Assembly: GCF_022482905.1 (NCBI RefSeq)
Contig: NZ_JAKVOI010000001.1
Coordinates: 2,729,958-2,793,957 of the forward strand
Source of the DNA: Clostridium sp.
GTDB taxonomy: Bacteria; Bacillota; Clostridia; Clostridiales; Clostridiaceae
Reading direction: 5' to 3'
Length of the DNA: 64,000 nucleotides
The notes beneath the pieces were generated by a model. The model did not search any database. It was given only the letters and a program-made list of their open reading frames with translations, and was not told where the DNA came from. Shown here in pieces: positions 41,410 to 52,668 of the stretch; the stretch's first letter is position 1, and each line of letters begins with the position of its first letter. The translations under genes and the position numbers were made by a program.

Positions 41410-42438
41410 TTAATCAACCAGAGTTATATCATCTCCGCTAAAAGTAAGCTCCATCTTATCCAGATATGTGAGAACCTTGCCAGTTCCAAGAGCTACACAG
41501 GATACTGCATCATCTGCTACATACACGGGTACACTCGTAACCTGCTGTATTAAACTATTTAATCCATGTAAAAGTGATCCTCCTCCGGTCATGATGATTC
41601 CCTTATCTGCAATATCAGCAGCTAACTCCGGAGGGGTTTTTTCAAGCACTGCATGGGTTGTATCAGCTATGGCATTTATCGTATCTTTCAGTGCTTCTCT
41701 CATTTCATCAGATGAAACCGATATATTTTTAGGGAGACCCGTAATTAAATCTCGTCCTCTTATATCCATCCCCATATCATCATCTGATTTAAATGCCGAG
41801 CCTATATTTATCTTCAGCTCTTCTGCCGTTCTCTCACCTATCATTAACTTGTGCTGTTTTCTTATATATTTAATTATTGCCTCATCAAATTTATCTCCTG
41901 CTACCTTAATAGAGGATCTCACCACAATTCCTCCCAGAGAAATAACGGCTATATCCGTAGTTCCACCGCCTATATCAATTACCATATTTCCCTCAGGTTT
42001 TGTTATATCAATACCAGCACCTATTGCTGCCGCCAAAGGTTCTTCAATTAAAAATACCTTTTTTGCACCTGCATTCTGTGCCGCATCAATTACAGCTCTT
42101 TTTTCAACTTCCGTAGCTTCACAGGGCACGCAAATTACAACCCTTGGTGTAGTCCTTCTACGTCCACAAGCTTTTCCTATAAAATATTTCAACATTTTTT
42201 CCGTTACATCATAGTCAGAAATAACACCATCTTTCATAGGACGTATGGCAACAATATTACCTGGAGTTCTTCCAATCATCTGCCATGCTTCTTTACCTAC
42301 AGCAAGTACCCTATTTTGATTCTTATCTATTGCTACTACTGATGGTTCCTTTAATACTACACCTTTTCCCTTGATATAAACAAGTACTGTAGCTGTACCT
42401 AAATCAATTCCCATATCCGTTCCTATACTAAAAAACAT
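41410..42438 (-). CDS. mbl: MreB-like rod-shape protein (Mbl)
   Basis: This 342-residue actin homologue organises lateral cell-wall growth. It has the phosphate 1 loop MGIDLGTATVLVY, the conserved NIVAIRPMKDGVISDYDVTE, IDIGGGTTDIAVISLGG (phosphate 2) and TGGGSLLHGLNSLI (adenosine loop). Its position beside spoIIID is that of mbl in Bacillus, so Mbl is preferred over MreB. It lies 99 bp downstream of spoIIID. Confidence 0.92.
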   Translation of the reverse strand: MFFSIGTDMGIDLGTATVLVYIKGKGVVLKEPSVVAIDKNQNRVLAVGKEAWQMIGRTPGNIVAIRPMKDGVISDYDVTEKMLKYFIGKACGRRRTTPRVVICVPCEATEVEKRAVIDAAQNAGAKKVFLIEEPLAAAIGAGIDITKPEGNMVIDIGGGTTDIAVISLGGIVVRSSIKVAGDKFDEAIIKYIRKQHKLMIGERTAEELKINIGSAFKSDDDMGMDIRGRDLITGLPKNISVSSDEMREALKDTINAIADTTHAVLEKTPPELAADIADKGIIMTGGGSLLHGLNSLIQQVTSVPVYVADDAVSCVALGTGKVLTYLDKMELTFSGDDITLVD

Positions 42439-42537
42439 TCCTTTTTCACTCCTACTCTCCCTTGTCTTTAATTAGTATCTAAAATTATCATTCTCATTAA
42501 GTTTATCATATTATATATAATTATAATAGGAATGTTT

Positions 42538-42792
42538 TTAACCTTCAATAGCTTTATATTTCATTTTAGTTGCATTACCTCCCCTTATGTGTCTTTCAGC
42601 TTTATTATAATCTAATATCATTTTAGCCTGCCTGGCAATTTGAGGATTTATTTTGGGCAGTCTTTCCGTCATGTCTTTATGTATGGTACTTTTACTGACC
42701 CCAAAAACCTTTGCTGTCTTCCTTATCGTAGCCTTAGATCCTATTATATATTTAGCTACTTCCAATACCCTTTCTTCTATATAATCCTTCAA
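42538..42792 (-). CDS. spoIIID: Sporulation transcription factor SpoIIID
   Basis: The 84-residue protein (MKDYIEERVLEVAKYIIGSK) contains a helix-turn-helix (ATIRKTAKVFGVSKSTIHKD) and a basic C-terminal extension (ARQAKMILDYNKAERHIRGG) that contacts DNA. It controls mother-cell genes after sigma-E. Length and sequence match the family closely. Confidence 0.97.
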   Translation of the reverse strand: MKDYIEERVLEVAKYIIGSKATIRKTAKVFGVSKSTIHKDMTERLPKINPQIARQAKMILDYNKAERHIRGGNATKMKYKAIEG

Positions 42793-42855
42793 CTGTTATC
42801 AACTCCTTTACCCAGTTAGCAGCTAACATTCATGTATTGTTATTCTTTCGTTTTC

Positions 42856-42890
42856 AGCCATTTCTACATTCCAAATATGAAGAAATGGCT
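42856..42890 (-). terminator. Terminator after spoIIQ
   Basis: Arms AGCCATTTCT and AGAAATGGCT pair with a loop of about 15 bases. It sits between the spoIIQ stop and spoIIID. Confidence 0.7.
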
Positions 42891-42895
42891 GAATT

Positions 42896-43609
42896 TTAAT
42901 ATTTTATATATTTTCCCGGATCAACAAATTCATTTCCCTTCAGGACGGCAAAATGAAGGTGATCACCATATTTCTCATAAGCAGATCTAAGGGTAGTATT
43001 TCCTATAACACCTATTACTGCACCCTTTGATACATTTTGACCTTTAGAAACCTTTATATTCGCATTTAAATTTGAATAAACAGTCTTTAATCCATTATGA
43101 TGGTTTATAACAACTTCAACTCCATCCTGAGTACTGCTGCTTATTTCCTCAACTGTTCCATCCATGGCAGCAAAAACCGGTTTCCCAATGGGAGCCTGTA
43201 TATCATAACCCAAGTTAGGTCTATAAGTTCCAGTAGAATCCCAATATACAGGGTTTTCTGAAAATCCTCTTGCTATATTTCCTTCTACAGGCTTCTGGAA
43301 AGATGTACTAACCGAGTTTGATACTCCCTTTGAAACTGTTTCTTCCTTGGCAGTATTATCTGCCTTGTTTTCTGCACTGTTGTTCTTTTTAACTTGAAGA
43401 GCATTATCATGTTTATTCTCTGTTTTAGCAGTTTCCTTCATTTTGGCCTGTTGTGATACAGCCGGCTTATTTTCCTGCGTACTTTCTTTGCTGTTTTTAA
43501 CTGTCAGAATTGCTGCAGTGGCCGCAATACATAAACAGATGAATAAAATTATATAAAAGCCCTCCTTCTTTATAAAATTAAATGGTTTTTTAATAAAATT
43601 TTTGTCCAT
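42896..43609 (-). CDS. spoIIQ: SpoIIQ-like M23-fold sporulation protein, degenerate metal site
   Basis: The protein has 237 residues with one membrane helix (about 18-38, GFYIILFICLCIAATAAI), a low-complexity linker (rich in Asn, Lys and Ala, residues 45-105) and a C-terminal LytM/M23 domain (LGYDIQAPIGKPVFAAMDG, VINHHNGLKTVYSNLN, GDHLHFAVLKG). The family's HxxxD start motif reads NLGYD, so the first zinc-binding histidine is replaced by Asn, while the second HLH motif is kept. This suggests loss of peptidase activity, as in Bacillus SpoIIQ. ATG 43609 has AGGAGGTG upstream. It follows spoIID on the same strand, the standard order. Confidence 0.92.
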   Translation of the reverse strand: MDKNFIKKPFNFIKKEGFYIILFICLCIAATAAILTVKNSKESTQENKPAVSQQAKMKETAKTENKHDNALQVKKNNSAENKADNTAKEETVSKGVSNSVSTSFQKPVEGNIARGFSENPVYWDSTGTYRPNLGYDIQAPIGKPVFAAMDGTVEEISSSTQDGVEVVINHHNGLKTVYSNLNANIKVSKGQNVSKGAVIGVIGNTTLRSAYEKYGDHLHFAVLKGNEFVDPGKYIKY

Positions 43610-43680
43610 ATCAACACCTCCTTCTTGTAGTTTGTCCAGACAATAACAAAAAATACATATTTTATTAATTTTTATAAAAA

Positions 43681-43711
43681 AAATTGGCAGTTTATTCAAC
43701 TGCCAATTTTA
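43681..43711 (-). terminator. Hairpin at the end of spoIID
   Basis: AAATTGGCAG and CTGCCAATTT are perfect arms; the spoIID stop lies in the loop region. A T-run follows on the minus strand. Confidence 0.75.
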
Positions 43712-44715
43712 TCAATCTTACCTATTTTAACTCCACTATAATAGTGATATAATATTTTCTCATAATTCTTCCCTGCCTTGGCCATAGCATCTGCACCCCA
43801 CTGGCTCATTCCAACGTCATGACCATATCCAAGGCATTTAATACTAACCATGTTCCCATTGAAACTTATATCGAAATTAGCGGAATTAAGTCCCATAAGA
43901 GATCTGAATTTTATTCCCGATACCGTAATCCCTCCAAGTTTAATTTCCTTTACAGTTCCCCCATCATTTCTGCTTTTTATATTTACTGCGGTTTCCAGAT
44001 TTAAAAACGAAAGCTTAGCAGTCTTATAATTTGAATTGATACTGTTTATAAAATCCTTTTTAGATATGTTTTTATAGGTCTCATATTTTTTCGCCCTCTC
44101 TTCGCCAGGGCTTTCCACACTTCTCAAATAGCCTATATCACTGTTAAACACTGCAAGGGCACTTTCCGTTTTTCCACCACTTATAGCAAAATAATAAGGT
44201 TCCTTGACTAACTCGCCCCTATAAGTCAGAACCTCTCCCTTCGTGGAATTTACCGCATCATTTATTTTATTCCAGTATAGGTCTCTACTTTTAGATGGCC
44301 ATTTACTCATTCTCTCCTGCTTGGGCATAAAAACCTGGCATTGCGCTGTATCACATACATCCGCCCCTGTACTGCTATTATATTTTTTACCGCCATATTG
44401 TTCCATATGTGCGACTGCAAAAGTTCTGGCTGCAACAGCCTGTGCCTTGAGAGCCTCTGTAGAAAATTCTGCAGGCATCTCACCGGATACTACTCCCACA
44501 ACATAATCCTCTATAGGCATTTCTTCTATCTTTTTTTCTTTAGTCATATATACTCTTATTTTTTCTTCCTGTTTGTTTCTAAAGATTATTTCTTCCGGAT
44601 TTATCAGATTTCCTTTAGAACCGCCTATAATCAAAGAAAGTGCAACTATAAAAATTGTACACATAAACATTAATATAAATATGTTCTTTAATACAAAAAA
44701 AATGTTTTTTCTCAT
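43696..44715 (-). CDS. spoIID: Stage II sporulation protein D (SpoIID lytic transglycosylase)
   Basis: SpoIID cleaves peptidoglycan during engulfment with SpoIIP and SpoIIM. The protein of 339 residues has an N-terminal membrane helix (about 9-30), VVSGEMPAEFSTEALKAQAV with the catalytic-type Glu, CDTAQCQVF, and the ending CLGYGHDVGMSQWGADAMAK. The start has GAGGGGAG upstream. It is co-directional with spoIIQ. Confidence 0.96.
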   Translation of the reverse strand: MRKNIFFVLKNIFILMFMCTIFIVALSLIIGGSKGNLINPEEIIFRNKQEEKIRVYMTKEKKIEEMPIEDYVVGVVSGEMPAEFSTEALKAQAVAARTFAVAHMEQYGGKKYNSSTGADVCDTAQCQVFMPKQERMSKWPSKSRDLYWNKINDAVNSTKGEVLTYRGELVKEPYYFAISGGKTESALAVFNSDIGYLRSVESPGEERAKKYETYKNISKKDFINSINSNYKTAKLSFLNLETAVNIKSRNDGGTVKEIKLGGITVSGIKFRSLMGLNSANFDISFNGNMVSIKCLGYGHDVGMSQWGADAMAKAGKNYEKILYHYYSGVKIGKIDKIGS

Positions 44716-44824
44716 TAGACTCCCCTCATAATTATACCTGCAGCTTACACTGCAGGTTTTCTTCTTAATTTTATATACATTATAATTATGAAAATACTAA
44801 TGATAATATTCCTGAATAAAGCAT

Positions 44825-46084
44825 CTAGTCTTCTATTCTTTGAATATCTGCACCAAGTGTTTTAAGCTTGTTCTCGATATTCACATATCCCCTATCCACA
44901 TGATATATATCTGATACTTCTGTCTCACCTTCTGCAGAAAGCCCGCAAAGTATCAATGCAGCTCCTGCCCTTAGATCTGTAGCTTTCACTTCTGCCCCGG
45001 TGAGCCTTGTAACACCTTCGACAACAGCACTTCTTCCGTCTATTTTTATATTGGCTCCCATTCTCTTCATCTCGACAGCATGCATGAATCTATTCTCAAA
45101 GATAGTTTCTGTTATAATACTCGTTCCCTGTATAGTGCACAAGAGCCCTGTTATCTGGGACTGCATATCTGTAGGGAATCCCGGATAGGGCATGGTCTTT
45201 ACATCTATAGGTCTCAACTCCCTGTTTCCATCCACAATTATGCTGTTTCCCTCAGGCTTAATATATATTCCTGCTTCAGTCAATTTAGCAATTATAGGTT
45301 TTATATATTCCAGATTAACTCTGTTTATTTTAATTTTACTTCTGGTTATCGCAGCAGCAATCATAAATGTACCACATTCTATTCTGTCACTTATGGGCTT
45401 ATGAGTGGTCCCCTTCAGACTCTTTACCCCTATTATGCGAATCGTATCAGTACCGGCACCTATTATATTGGCTCCCATGTTATTCAAAAATTTACCAAGA
45501 TCACCTATTTCAGGTTCTTCTGCAGCATTTTCTATTACAGTTTCTCCCTCAGCCATTACAGCTGCCATCATTATATTTTCAGTTGCACCGACAGATGGAA
45601 AATCCAGATATATGTTGTTTCCCATAAGTTTATCAGTTCTTGCCTCCACATATCCATGTCCTACACTCACTTCAGCACCAAGTGCACTGAGTCCTTTAAG
45701 ATGTAGGTCTATAGGTCTTGTTCCAATATTACATCCACCTGGAAGTGATAATTTAAAGTATCCAAATCTGGACAGCATGGGACCCATTATTAAAAATGAG
45801 GCACGCATCTTTTTTACCAGATTGCTCACAGGCATTAAATCACTGATATTTGAGGTGTCTATTATTATCTTGTTCAAGTTTTTATCTATATTTATTTCTG
45901 CTCCAATACTTACCAATATATCACTTATTACAAATACATCCTCAAGCATAGGTACATCATCTATTATACATTTATCACCACTTAGTATACAGGCTGCTAT
46001 TATGGGCAATACAGAATTTTTAGCTGAACTAATGTTTACTTCTCCATGAAGCTTATTTCCTCCCCTAACTACTATTTTACTCAT
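44825..46084 (-). CDS. murA: UDP-N-acetylglucosamine 1-carboxyvinyltransferase (MurA)
   Basis: The first committed step of peptidoglycan synthesis, adding enolpyruvate to UDP-GlcNAc. The 419 residues include LSGDKCIIDDVPMLEDV, the active-site region PGGCNIGTRPIDLHLKGL (with the Cys attacked by fosfomycin), TMPYPGFPTDMQSQ and ENRFMHAVEMKRMGA. It is typical in length. In Bacillus the ywmB-murA-spoIID-spoIIQ order is the same, so this is likely the sporulation-linked copy; a second murA may lie elsewhere. ATG has TGGAGGAC upstream. Confidence 0.97.
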   Translation of the reverse strand: MSKIVVRGGNKLHGEVNISSAKNSVLPIIAACILSGDKCIIDDVPMLEDVFVISDILVSIGAEINIDKNLNKIIIDTSNISDLMPVSNLVKKMRASFLIMGPMLSRFGYFKLSLPGGCNIGTRPIDLHLKGLSALGAEVSVGHGYVEARTDKLMGNNIYLDFPSVGATENIMMAAVMAEGETVIENAAEEPEIGDLGKFLNNMGANIIGAGTDTIRIIGVKSLKGTTHKPISDRIECGTFMIAAAITRSKIKINRVNLEYIKPIIAKLTEAGIYIKPEGNSIIVDGNRELRPIDVKTMPYPGFPTDMQSQITGLLCTIQGTSIITETIFENRFMHAVEMKRMGANIKIDGRSAVVEGVTRLTGAEVKATDLRAGAALILCGLSAEGETEVSDIYHVDRGYVNIENKLKTLGADIQRIED

Positions 46085-46141
46085 TAATTGTCCTCCATTC
46101 TATAATTTCTGTATGTTTTTTATGTGCTTACCAAATACATA

Positions 46142-46900
46142 TCAGTATGTTTCCATGATTTCCGGTGTTCCCATTATTATATAGCTACCTGTAGTGTAGC
46201 CGACAATGGCAAAATTGAAATCAACAGGCTTACCATTGGTGTAAATGCTGTCATACTGACCTGTATACGTAGTAGCGGTATACCCATTTTCTAAAACTCC
46301 AGTTTTTATATCATTGTCTCCAATATTTTTCAAAGTCTCTACTGTTTCCCTGTAACAGCTGTTTATATTATTATTTTCTAATTTTGCCTTTATATACTCA
46401 AAATACCTGATTTTTTCAGATGAATTTTCCAATATGGAACTTATATCATTTTTTAATTCATCAAGTCTGTATTCCTTGTCCCTTTTTATTATGTCCATCT
46501 TTATAATGTTGTGGTCATCATATGGAGTACTCTCTATATATCCATTTATGGAATTCCCATAAAACTCTATAAGATAATTTTCCCCATTACGAGAATAAGT
46601 TTTATTTAATCTGGCAATTTTATTGAGTTTATAAAATAACTCGTTTACAGCTTTTTCTCCTGGCTCAAGGCTATCAAATTGAGCCATAATACCGTACTCC
46701 ACCGTCCTACCATGAACGGCTGTGAGTATTTCGCGGAAAACATCCGATTTATTATTTAAAAATTTCTCACCGTTTTTGAAAAAGATTTTCCTGGAGACGC
46801 CTTTTTCTTGAGTATCTACTTTATAAGCTAAAGATCTGAATGACAAAGATAGTATACATATTATGCATAAGACAATTGAAAAGATATTTTTTCTGCTCAT
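46142..46900 (-). CDS. ywmB: YwmB family protein (TATA-box-binding-like fold)
   Basis: The 252-residue protein has an N-terminal signal or anchor (IFSIVLCIICILSLSFRSLA) and a soluble part with two repeats of the TATA-box-binding-like fold (YGIMAQFDSLEPGEKAVNEL). YwmB lies upstream of murA in Bacillus and clostridia. Function is unclear, probably envelope or sporulation-related. The start has GGGGGGAAAA upstream. Confidence 0.85.
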   Translation of the reverse strand: MSRKNIFSIVLCIICILSLSFRSLAYKVDTQEKGVSRKIFFKNGEKFLNNKSDVFREILTAVHGRTVEYGIMAQFDSLEPGEKAVNELFYKLNKIARLNKTYSRNGENYLIEFYGNSINGYIESTPYDDHNIIKMDIIKRDKEYRLDELKNDISSILENSSEKIRYFEYIKAKLENNNINSCYRETVETLKNIGDNDIKTGVLENGYTATTYTGQYDSIYTNGKPVDFNFAIVGYTTGSYIIMGTPEIMETY

Positions 46901-47040
46901 AATTTTCCCCCCCTAATCTGTTTAAAATTATGGACAGATATATATATAATATTCATTTTAAAAATATTTTTATCATAAAATATAATATACTCACTATCAA
47001 TATATAATTAACACAAGTAAATTGTGAGTTTTTTTGAAGC

Positions 47041-47076
47041 AAAAAAATAAGCATGGAGTATACTCCATGCTTATTT
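47041..47076 (-). terminator. Terminator of the ATP synthase operon
   Basis: AAGCATGGAGTATACTCCATGCTT is a perfect palindrome (longer than 20 bases, so its arms AAGCATGGAGTA and TACTCCATGCTT are given) with a T-run on the minus strand. The atpC stop codon overlaps it. Confidence 0.9.
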
Positions 47077-47469
47077 TAAATTAATCCTGGCCAGAGCCCT
47101 GGCCAACGCCATTTCGGCTCTCTTCACATCTGTCCCATCTCTCTGACTTTGCAGTCTTTCCTCCGCTCTCTCCTTTGCCTTTCTGGCTCTTTCTATATCC
47201 ACTTCCTCAGGCCATTCACAGTCATCACAGAGAATCTTTAATTCATTGTCTCTTACTTCCAATATGCCTGTAGAAGTAAATGCCTTTAATTTTTTTCCAT
47301 CTTTTTGAGTAATTTCAGTATCAGCCGGCCGGAGAGTAGTTATCAACGGTATATGATCGGCAAGGATTGAAATTCTGCCTTCCACGCTGTCCGTTATTAC
47401 CTCTACTACTTCTCCACTGTAAAAGTCCCTTTCAGGAGTAAGAATGGTCAATTTTAAGGTTTTTGACAT
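47071..47469 (-). CDS. atpC: F1 ATP synthase epsilon subunit
   Basis: The 132 residues match the epsilon subunit, with the N-terminal beta barrel (LKLTILTPERDFYSGEVVEV; SILADHIPLITTLRP) and C-terminal helical hairpin (ERARKAKERAEERLQSQRDG). It links F1 rotation to the central stalk and inhibits ATP hydrolysis. The stop overlaps the operon terminator. It is the last gene of the operon. The helical arm is intact, so auto-inhibition is possible. Confidence 0.96.
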   Translation of the reverse strand: MSKTLKLTILTPERDFYSGEVVEVITDSVEGRISILADHIPLITTLRPADTEITQKDGKKLKAFTSTGILEVRDNELKILCDDCEWPEEVDIERARKAKERAEERLQSQRDGTDVKRAEMALARALARINLK

Positions 47470-47503
47470 ATTAATCTCCTTTTTTACGAATTGATTTAGC
47501 CTA

Positions 47504-48910
<1,407 letters not shown>

Positions 48911-49756
48911 TTACTTGAGTGCTTCTGCTCCTCCAACTATCTCAGTTATTTCCTGAGTTATAGCAGTTTGCCTCTCTCTATTATATTTAAGATTTAAACT
49001 TTCCAACAAGTCATTGGCATTTTTAGTTGAACCATCCATTGCAGTCATTCTGGAAGCCTGTTCACTTGCCTTTGAATTCATCATACAATTAAGAACCTTT
49101 TGTTTTAAATGCAGAAATACTGTGTCTTCGATTATCTCTGCCACACCAGGTTCAACTTTTACAAAATTCTGGTTTTCTCTATCAGCTTTTATAGGAAGCA
49201 GCTTTTCAACAATTACCTCCTGCTTAATTGTTGAAATAAACTTGGTGTATGCTATATTTATCTCACCAACCTTACCACTTTTATAGAGATCAAACACTTT
49301 ATATACTATGGTACTTGCCTCTCTCACAGTAGGAACATCAGAAATATCCACATATTCTGCTTCGGTAACATAGTGAAGCTTTTTAAAATACATTCTTCCC
49401 TTCTGTCCTACTGCTATTAAAACACAATTTTCCCTGTCTTTCGAAATTTCAGCATCAAGCCCACTCACAACATTGTTATTAAATCCTCCACAAAGCCCTG
49501 TGTCTGAATTCAGACATATATAAAGCTTCTTATTGCTTTTATTGCCATTGGTATAAATACTTCCATCCCAATCTTCCGAAGCAATTTTCTGCACAATATC
49601 ACTGAACAGTTTAGAATAAGTATTGTTGATTTCAAGCTTTTTTCTAACCTTTCTAAGATTAGCAGTAGCAATAAGTGACATGGCATTTGTTATTTTTTGC
49701 GTACTAGTTATGGATTTAATCCTTCTTTTTATTGCAACAAGTCCTGCTCCTGCCAT
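48911..49756 (-). CDS. atpG: F1 ATP synthase gamma subunit
   Basis: This 281-residue central-stalk subunit starts MAGAGLVAIKRRIKSI with the paired N- and C-terminal helices (LNLKYNRERQTAITQEITEI) of gamma and the conserved CLNSDTGLCGGFNNN strand. It couples rotation of the c ring to the beta sites. GAGGTGAAAT lies before the ATG. It sits between atpA and atpD as usual. Confidence 0.97.
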   Translation of the reverse strand: MAGAGLVAIKRRIKSITSTQKITNAMSLIATANLRKVRKKLEINNTYSKLFSDIVQKIASEDWDGSIYTNGNKSNKKLYICLNSDTGLCGGFNNNVVSGLDAEISKDRENCVLIAVGQKGRMYFKKLHYVTEAEYVDISDVPTVREASTIVYKVFDLYKSGKVGEINIAYTKFISTIKQEVIVEKLLPIKADRENQNFVKVEPGVAEIIEDTVFLHLKQKVLNCMMNSKASEQASRMTAMDGSTKNANDLLESLNLKYNRERQTAITQEITEIVGGAEALK

Positions 49757-49780
49757 ATTTCACCTCCCGCAAAGGAAACT

Positions 49781-51295
49781 CTATACCTCTGCTAAAAATA
49801 TTTTTTTGAATTCCTCTATAGCACTTCCCAGCTTATCACTCAACTCATCAGATATGACTTTTTTATCTGATATTTCCTGTCCTATCTCCTTATGATGAGT
49901 ATCCATGTATTCAAGAAATTCATTCTCAAACTGAACAATTTTATCTACCGGGATATCCATAAGGTAGTTTCTACCAGCTGCAAATAATATTATTATCTGA
50001 TTTTCTACAGGCATTGGTTTATATTGAGGCTGTTTTAATATTTCCGTCAATCTTTTTCCTTTTTCAAGTCTCCTCATTGACTCTTTATCAAGATCAGAAC
50101 CAAATTGTGCAAATGACGCAAGTTCTCTGTATTGTGCAAGATCAAGTCTAAGTGTACCTGCTACCTGTTTCATTGCCTTGATTTGTGCATTACCACCAAC
50201 TCGGGATACCGATATTCCTGCATTTATAGCCGGCCTTTGTCCTGCATAAAAAAGTTCCGTTTCAAGAAATATCTGTCCATCTGTAATAGAGATAACATTT
50301 GTTGGTATGTATGCAGTAACATCCCCTGCCATAGTCTCTATTATAGGAAGTGCCGTAAGAGATCCTCCTCCTAGTTTATCAGAAAGTTTTGCAGCTCTTT
50401 CAAGCAGTCTTGAATGCAGGTAAAATACATCACCTGGATACGCTTCTCTTCCTGGTGGTCTACGAAGCAATAATGACATTTCTCTGTATGCAACGGCATG
50501 TTTTGACAGGTCATCATAAACTATAAGTACATCTTTTCCTTTGTTCATAAAGTACTCGCCTATAGTACATCCGGCATAAGGCGCAATATATTGAAGCGGT
50601 GCCGAATCCGATGCCGTAGCTGATACTATTATAGTGTAATCCATGGCACCCATTTCTGTCAGGTCATTTACTATATGGGCTACAGTTGACTGTTTCTGTC
50701 CTATAGCTACATATATACATATTACATCTTTTCCTTTTTGATTGATTATAGTATCTATTGCAATTGCCGTTTTACCTGTCTGTCTGTCTCCTATAATCAA
50801 TTCCCTTTGGCCTTTTCCAATTGGTATCATTGAATCTATAGCCTTGAGTCCGGTCTGGAGAGGCTCCTTGACAGACTGCCTTGTTATAACTCCCGGAGCT
50901 ACAACATCCACCGGCCTGGTTTGTGAAGTTACGACAGGGCCCTTGCCATCAATGGGCTGCCCAAGTGAATTTATTACTCTTCCAATAATATTCTCCCCTA
51001 CTGGAACTTCTACAACCTTACCCGTGCTTTTGACTATATCTCCCTCTTTTATTCCATTCTCGGAACCTAAAAGGACACAACCTACATTATCCTGTTCAAG
51101 GTTCAGAGACATACCATAAACACCATTTGGAAACTCTAGAAGTTCATTGGCCATACATTTGTTAAGGCCATAAACCCTGGCAATACCATCACCGATTTGA
51201 ATTATTGTACCTGAATCAACTGTTTCTATTTTCTTTTCATATTTCTGTATTTCATTTTTTATAATTGAAGTTATTTCTTCAGGCTTTATGTTCAT
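49781..51295 (-). CDS. atpA: F1 ATP synthase alpha subunit
   Basis: The 504-residue nucleotide-binding subunit has Walker [35 protein letters not shown] and the [20 protein letters not shown] segment. It begins [20 protein letters not shown], as alpha subunits do, with the [15 protein letters not shown] strand next. The start follows GAGGTGAGCC. Intact and of normal length. Confidence 0.98.
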   Translation of the reverse strand: MNIKPEEITSIIKNEIQKYEKKIETVDSGTIIQIGDGIARVYGLNKCMANELLEFPNGVYGMSLNLEQDNVGCVLLGSENGIKEGDIVKSTGKVVEVPVGENIIGRVINSLGQPIDGKGPVVTSQTRPVDVVAPGVITRQSVKEPLQTGLKAIDSMIPIGKGQRELIIGDRQTGKTAIAIDTIINQKGKDVICIYVAIGQKQSTVAHIVNDLTEMGAMDYTIIVSATASDSAPLQYIAPYAGCTIGEYFMNKGKDVLIVYDDLSKHAVAYREMSLLLRRPPGREAYPGDVFYLHSRLLERAAKLSDKLGGGSLTALPIIETMAGDVTAYIPTNVISITDGQIFLETELFYAGQRPAINAGISVSRVGGNAQIKAMKQVAGTLRLDLAQYRELASFAQFGSDLDKESMRRLEKGKRLTEILKQPQYKPMPVENQIIILFAAGRNYLMDIPVDKIVQFENEFLEYMDTHHKEIGQEISDKKVISDELSDKLGSAIEEFKKIFLAEV

Positions 51296-51305
51296 AGGCT
51301 CACCT

Positions 51306-51845
51306 CTAATCTTTCCTAAGCATTATTTTCTTCATTTCAGAAAGTTTTGATTTTATAGTTCCATCCATAACCTGATTGTCTATATTGATATACACGCCAC
51401 CTATTATAGATGGATCCAATTCTGATTTTATTAAAACCTTTTTGTTGAATTTTTTTTCCAACTTGTCTTTAAGTGTCTTTCTTTCATCATCTGTTAGAGG
51501 AATGACTGTTTTTACTTTCGCAACAACGGTATCGTGCTTTTCAAGATATATGTTTTCCATCTCTCTAAGCTTTCCCCCAATGTCATTGATTCTTCCTTTT
51601 TCTATAAGAATCAACAAGAATGAAAATACATCATCATCGATCTTATCTTTAAATACATCGGTAAACATATTTTTCTTTTCCAGTGTACTTATTTCAGGAT
51701 CCTTAATGATCTCCACAAATGCAGAATTTGCTTCTATTATTGATACAACTTGTTTTAACTGTTCAAGATATTCTTCCACCTTGCCTTTTTCTTCTCCTAT
51801 TTTGTAAAGTGCAAGAGCATATCTCCTATTTAAATATTCATACAT
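51306..51845 (-). CDS. atpH: F1 ATP synthase delta subunit
   Basis: The delta subunit is 179 residues, the N-terminal helical bundle ([37 protein letters not shown]) and the C-terminal arm with [20 protein letters not shown] and [20 protein letters not shown]. It joins the peripheral stalk to F1. It overlaps nothing but lies 2 bp after atpF. Confidence 0.96.
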   Translation of the reverse strand: MYEYLNRRYALALYKIGEEKGKVEEYLEQLKQVVSIIEANSAFVEIIKDPEISTLEKKNMFTDVFKDKIDDDVFSFLLILIEKGRINDIGGKLREMENIYLEKHDTVVAKVKTVIPLTDDERKTLKDKLEKKFNKKVLIKSELDPSIIGGVYINIDNQVMDGTIKSKLSEMKKIMLRKD

Positions 51846-51847
51846 AG

Positions 51848-52327
51848 TCAGATACCTACCTTAGCTATAAAATCTTCGATAAGTTTTCTATGCTGCTTTT
51901 CATCGATAGATCCTTCCAAAGCCTTTGATGATACAATAAGAGCCAGATCTACAACCTGATTTTTTATTTCATCCTGTGCTTTTTCTTTTTCCCTATCGGC
52001 TTCAGTCTTTGCTCTGGTTATTATTATTGAGGCTTCCTTCTGTGCATCTTTTATTATGTCCTCAGAAACTCTATCAGCCTTATTTTTATAGTCTTCTACA
52101 ATGGACTTGCCTTCCTGCTTCGAATTACTCAAAAGTTTCTGGTGTTCAGCCAGAAGTTTCTGAGACTTTTTTTCATTTTCATCGGCATTTCTAATTTGAG
52201 AAGCAATCCCTTCTGTCCTGTTCGTAATACTGTTGTCAATTGGCCTGAAAAAGAAGTGTCTCAAAATAAAATACAGTACAATAAAATTTATTATTGTTAT
52301 AATAATCCTACTTAAATTAACTTCCAT
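51848..52327 (-). CDS. atpF: Fo ATP synthase b subunit
   Basis: This 159-residue peripheral-stalk subunit has an N-terminal helix (about 6-25, IIITIINFIVLYFILRHFFF) and a long charged coiled coil (EKKSQKLLAEHQKLLSNSKQ, EKEKAQDEIKNQVVDLALIV). The ATG is preceded by GAGGGGAGGA at wide spacing. It is a normal single b subunit, no b' gene is seen. Confidence 0.95.
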   Translation of the reverse strand: MEVNLSRIIITIINFIVLYFILRHFFFRPIDNSITNRTEGIASQIRNADENEKKSQKLLAEHQKLLSNSKQEGKSIVEDYKNKADRVSEDIIKDAQKEASIIITRAKTEADREKEKAQDEIKNQVVDLALIVSSKALEGSIDEKQHRKLIEDFIAKVGI

Positions 52328-52383
52328 ATTGAAACTGATTCCTCCCCTCTAAAATATCAACATAAGTTGGTGAGGTATATTGA

Positions 52384-52629
52384 TCAGACTTTGAATACCA
52401 AAATGAGAGCTATCAACAGAGCATAAATAGCAGTTACTTCTGATAAAGCCGCACTTACAAAGAAAGTGCTTAATATTTTACCGCTTGCCTCAGGCTGTCT
52501 TGATACTCCCTCAACTGCTTTTCCTGCAGCATTACCAACTCCGATACCTCCTCCAAGGCATCCTATAGCGGCTAAACCTGCTCCAATAGCTGCCATACCT
52601 GATATAAATGACTGTGCATCCAAATTCAT
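52384..52629 (-). CDS. atpE: Fo ATP synthase c subunit
   Basis: The 81-residue hairpin has a Gly-rich first helix ([20 protein letters not shown]) and a second helix with the ion-binding Glu in [16 protein letters not shown]. The [10 protein letters not shown] loop contacts F1. The residue after the ion-binding glutamate is Val rather than Ser, and the first helix has no Gln at the usual sodium-site position, so the ring is more likely proton-coupled than sodium-coupled. AAGGAGG precedes the ATG. Confidence 0.95.
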   Translation of the reverse strand: MNLDAQSFISGMAAIGAGLAAIGCLGGGIGVGNAAGKAVEGVSRQPEASGKILSTFFVSAALSEVTAIYALLIALILVFKV

Positions 52630-52668
52630 AATAAAAATCCTCCTTAAAATATAATAAATAGCTCATTG

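Noticed and set aside
41468..42214. Long open frame of 248 codons on the plus strand inside mbl
   Set aside because: It is an antisense shadow of a highly conserved actin-like gene, with no ribosome site and no family resemblance.
45405..46049. Long open frame of 214 codons on the plus strand inside murA
   Set aside because: The murA gene on the other strand is complete with all motifs, so this is antisense shadow.
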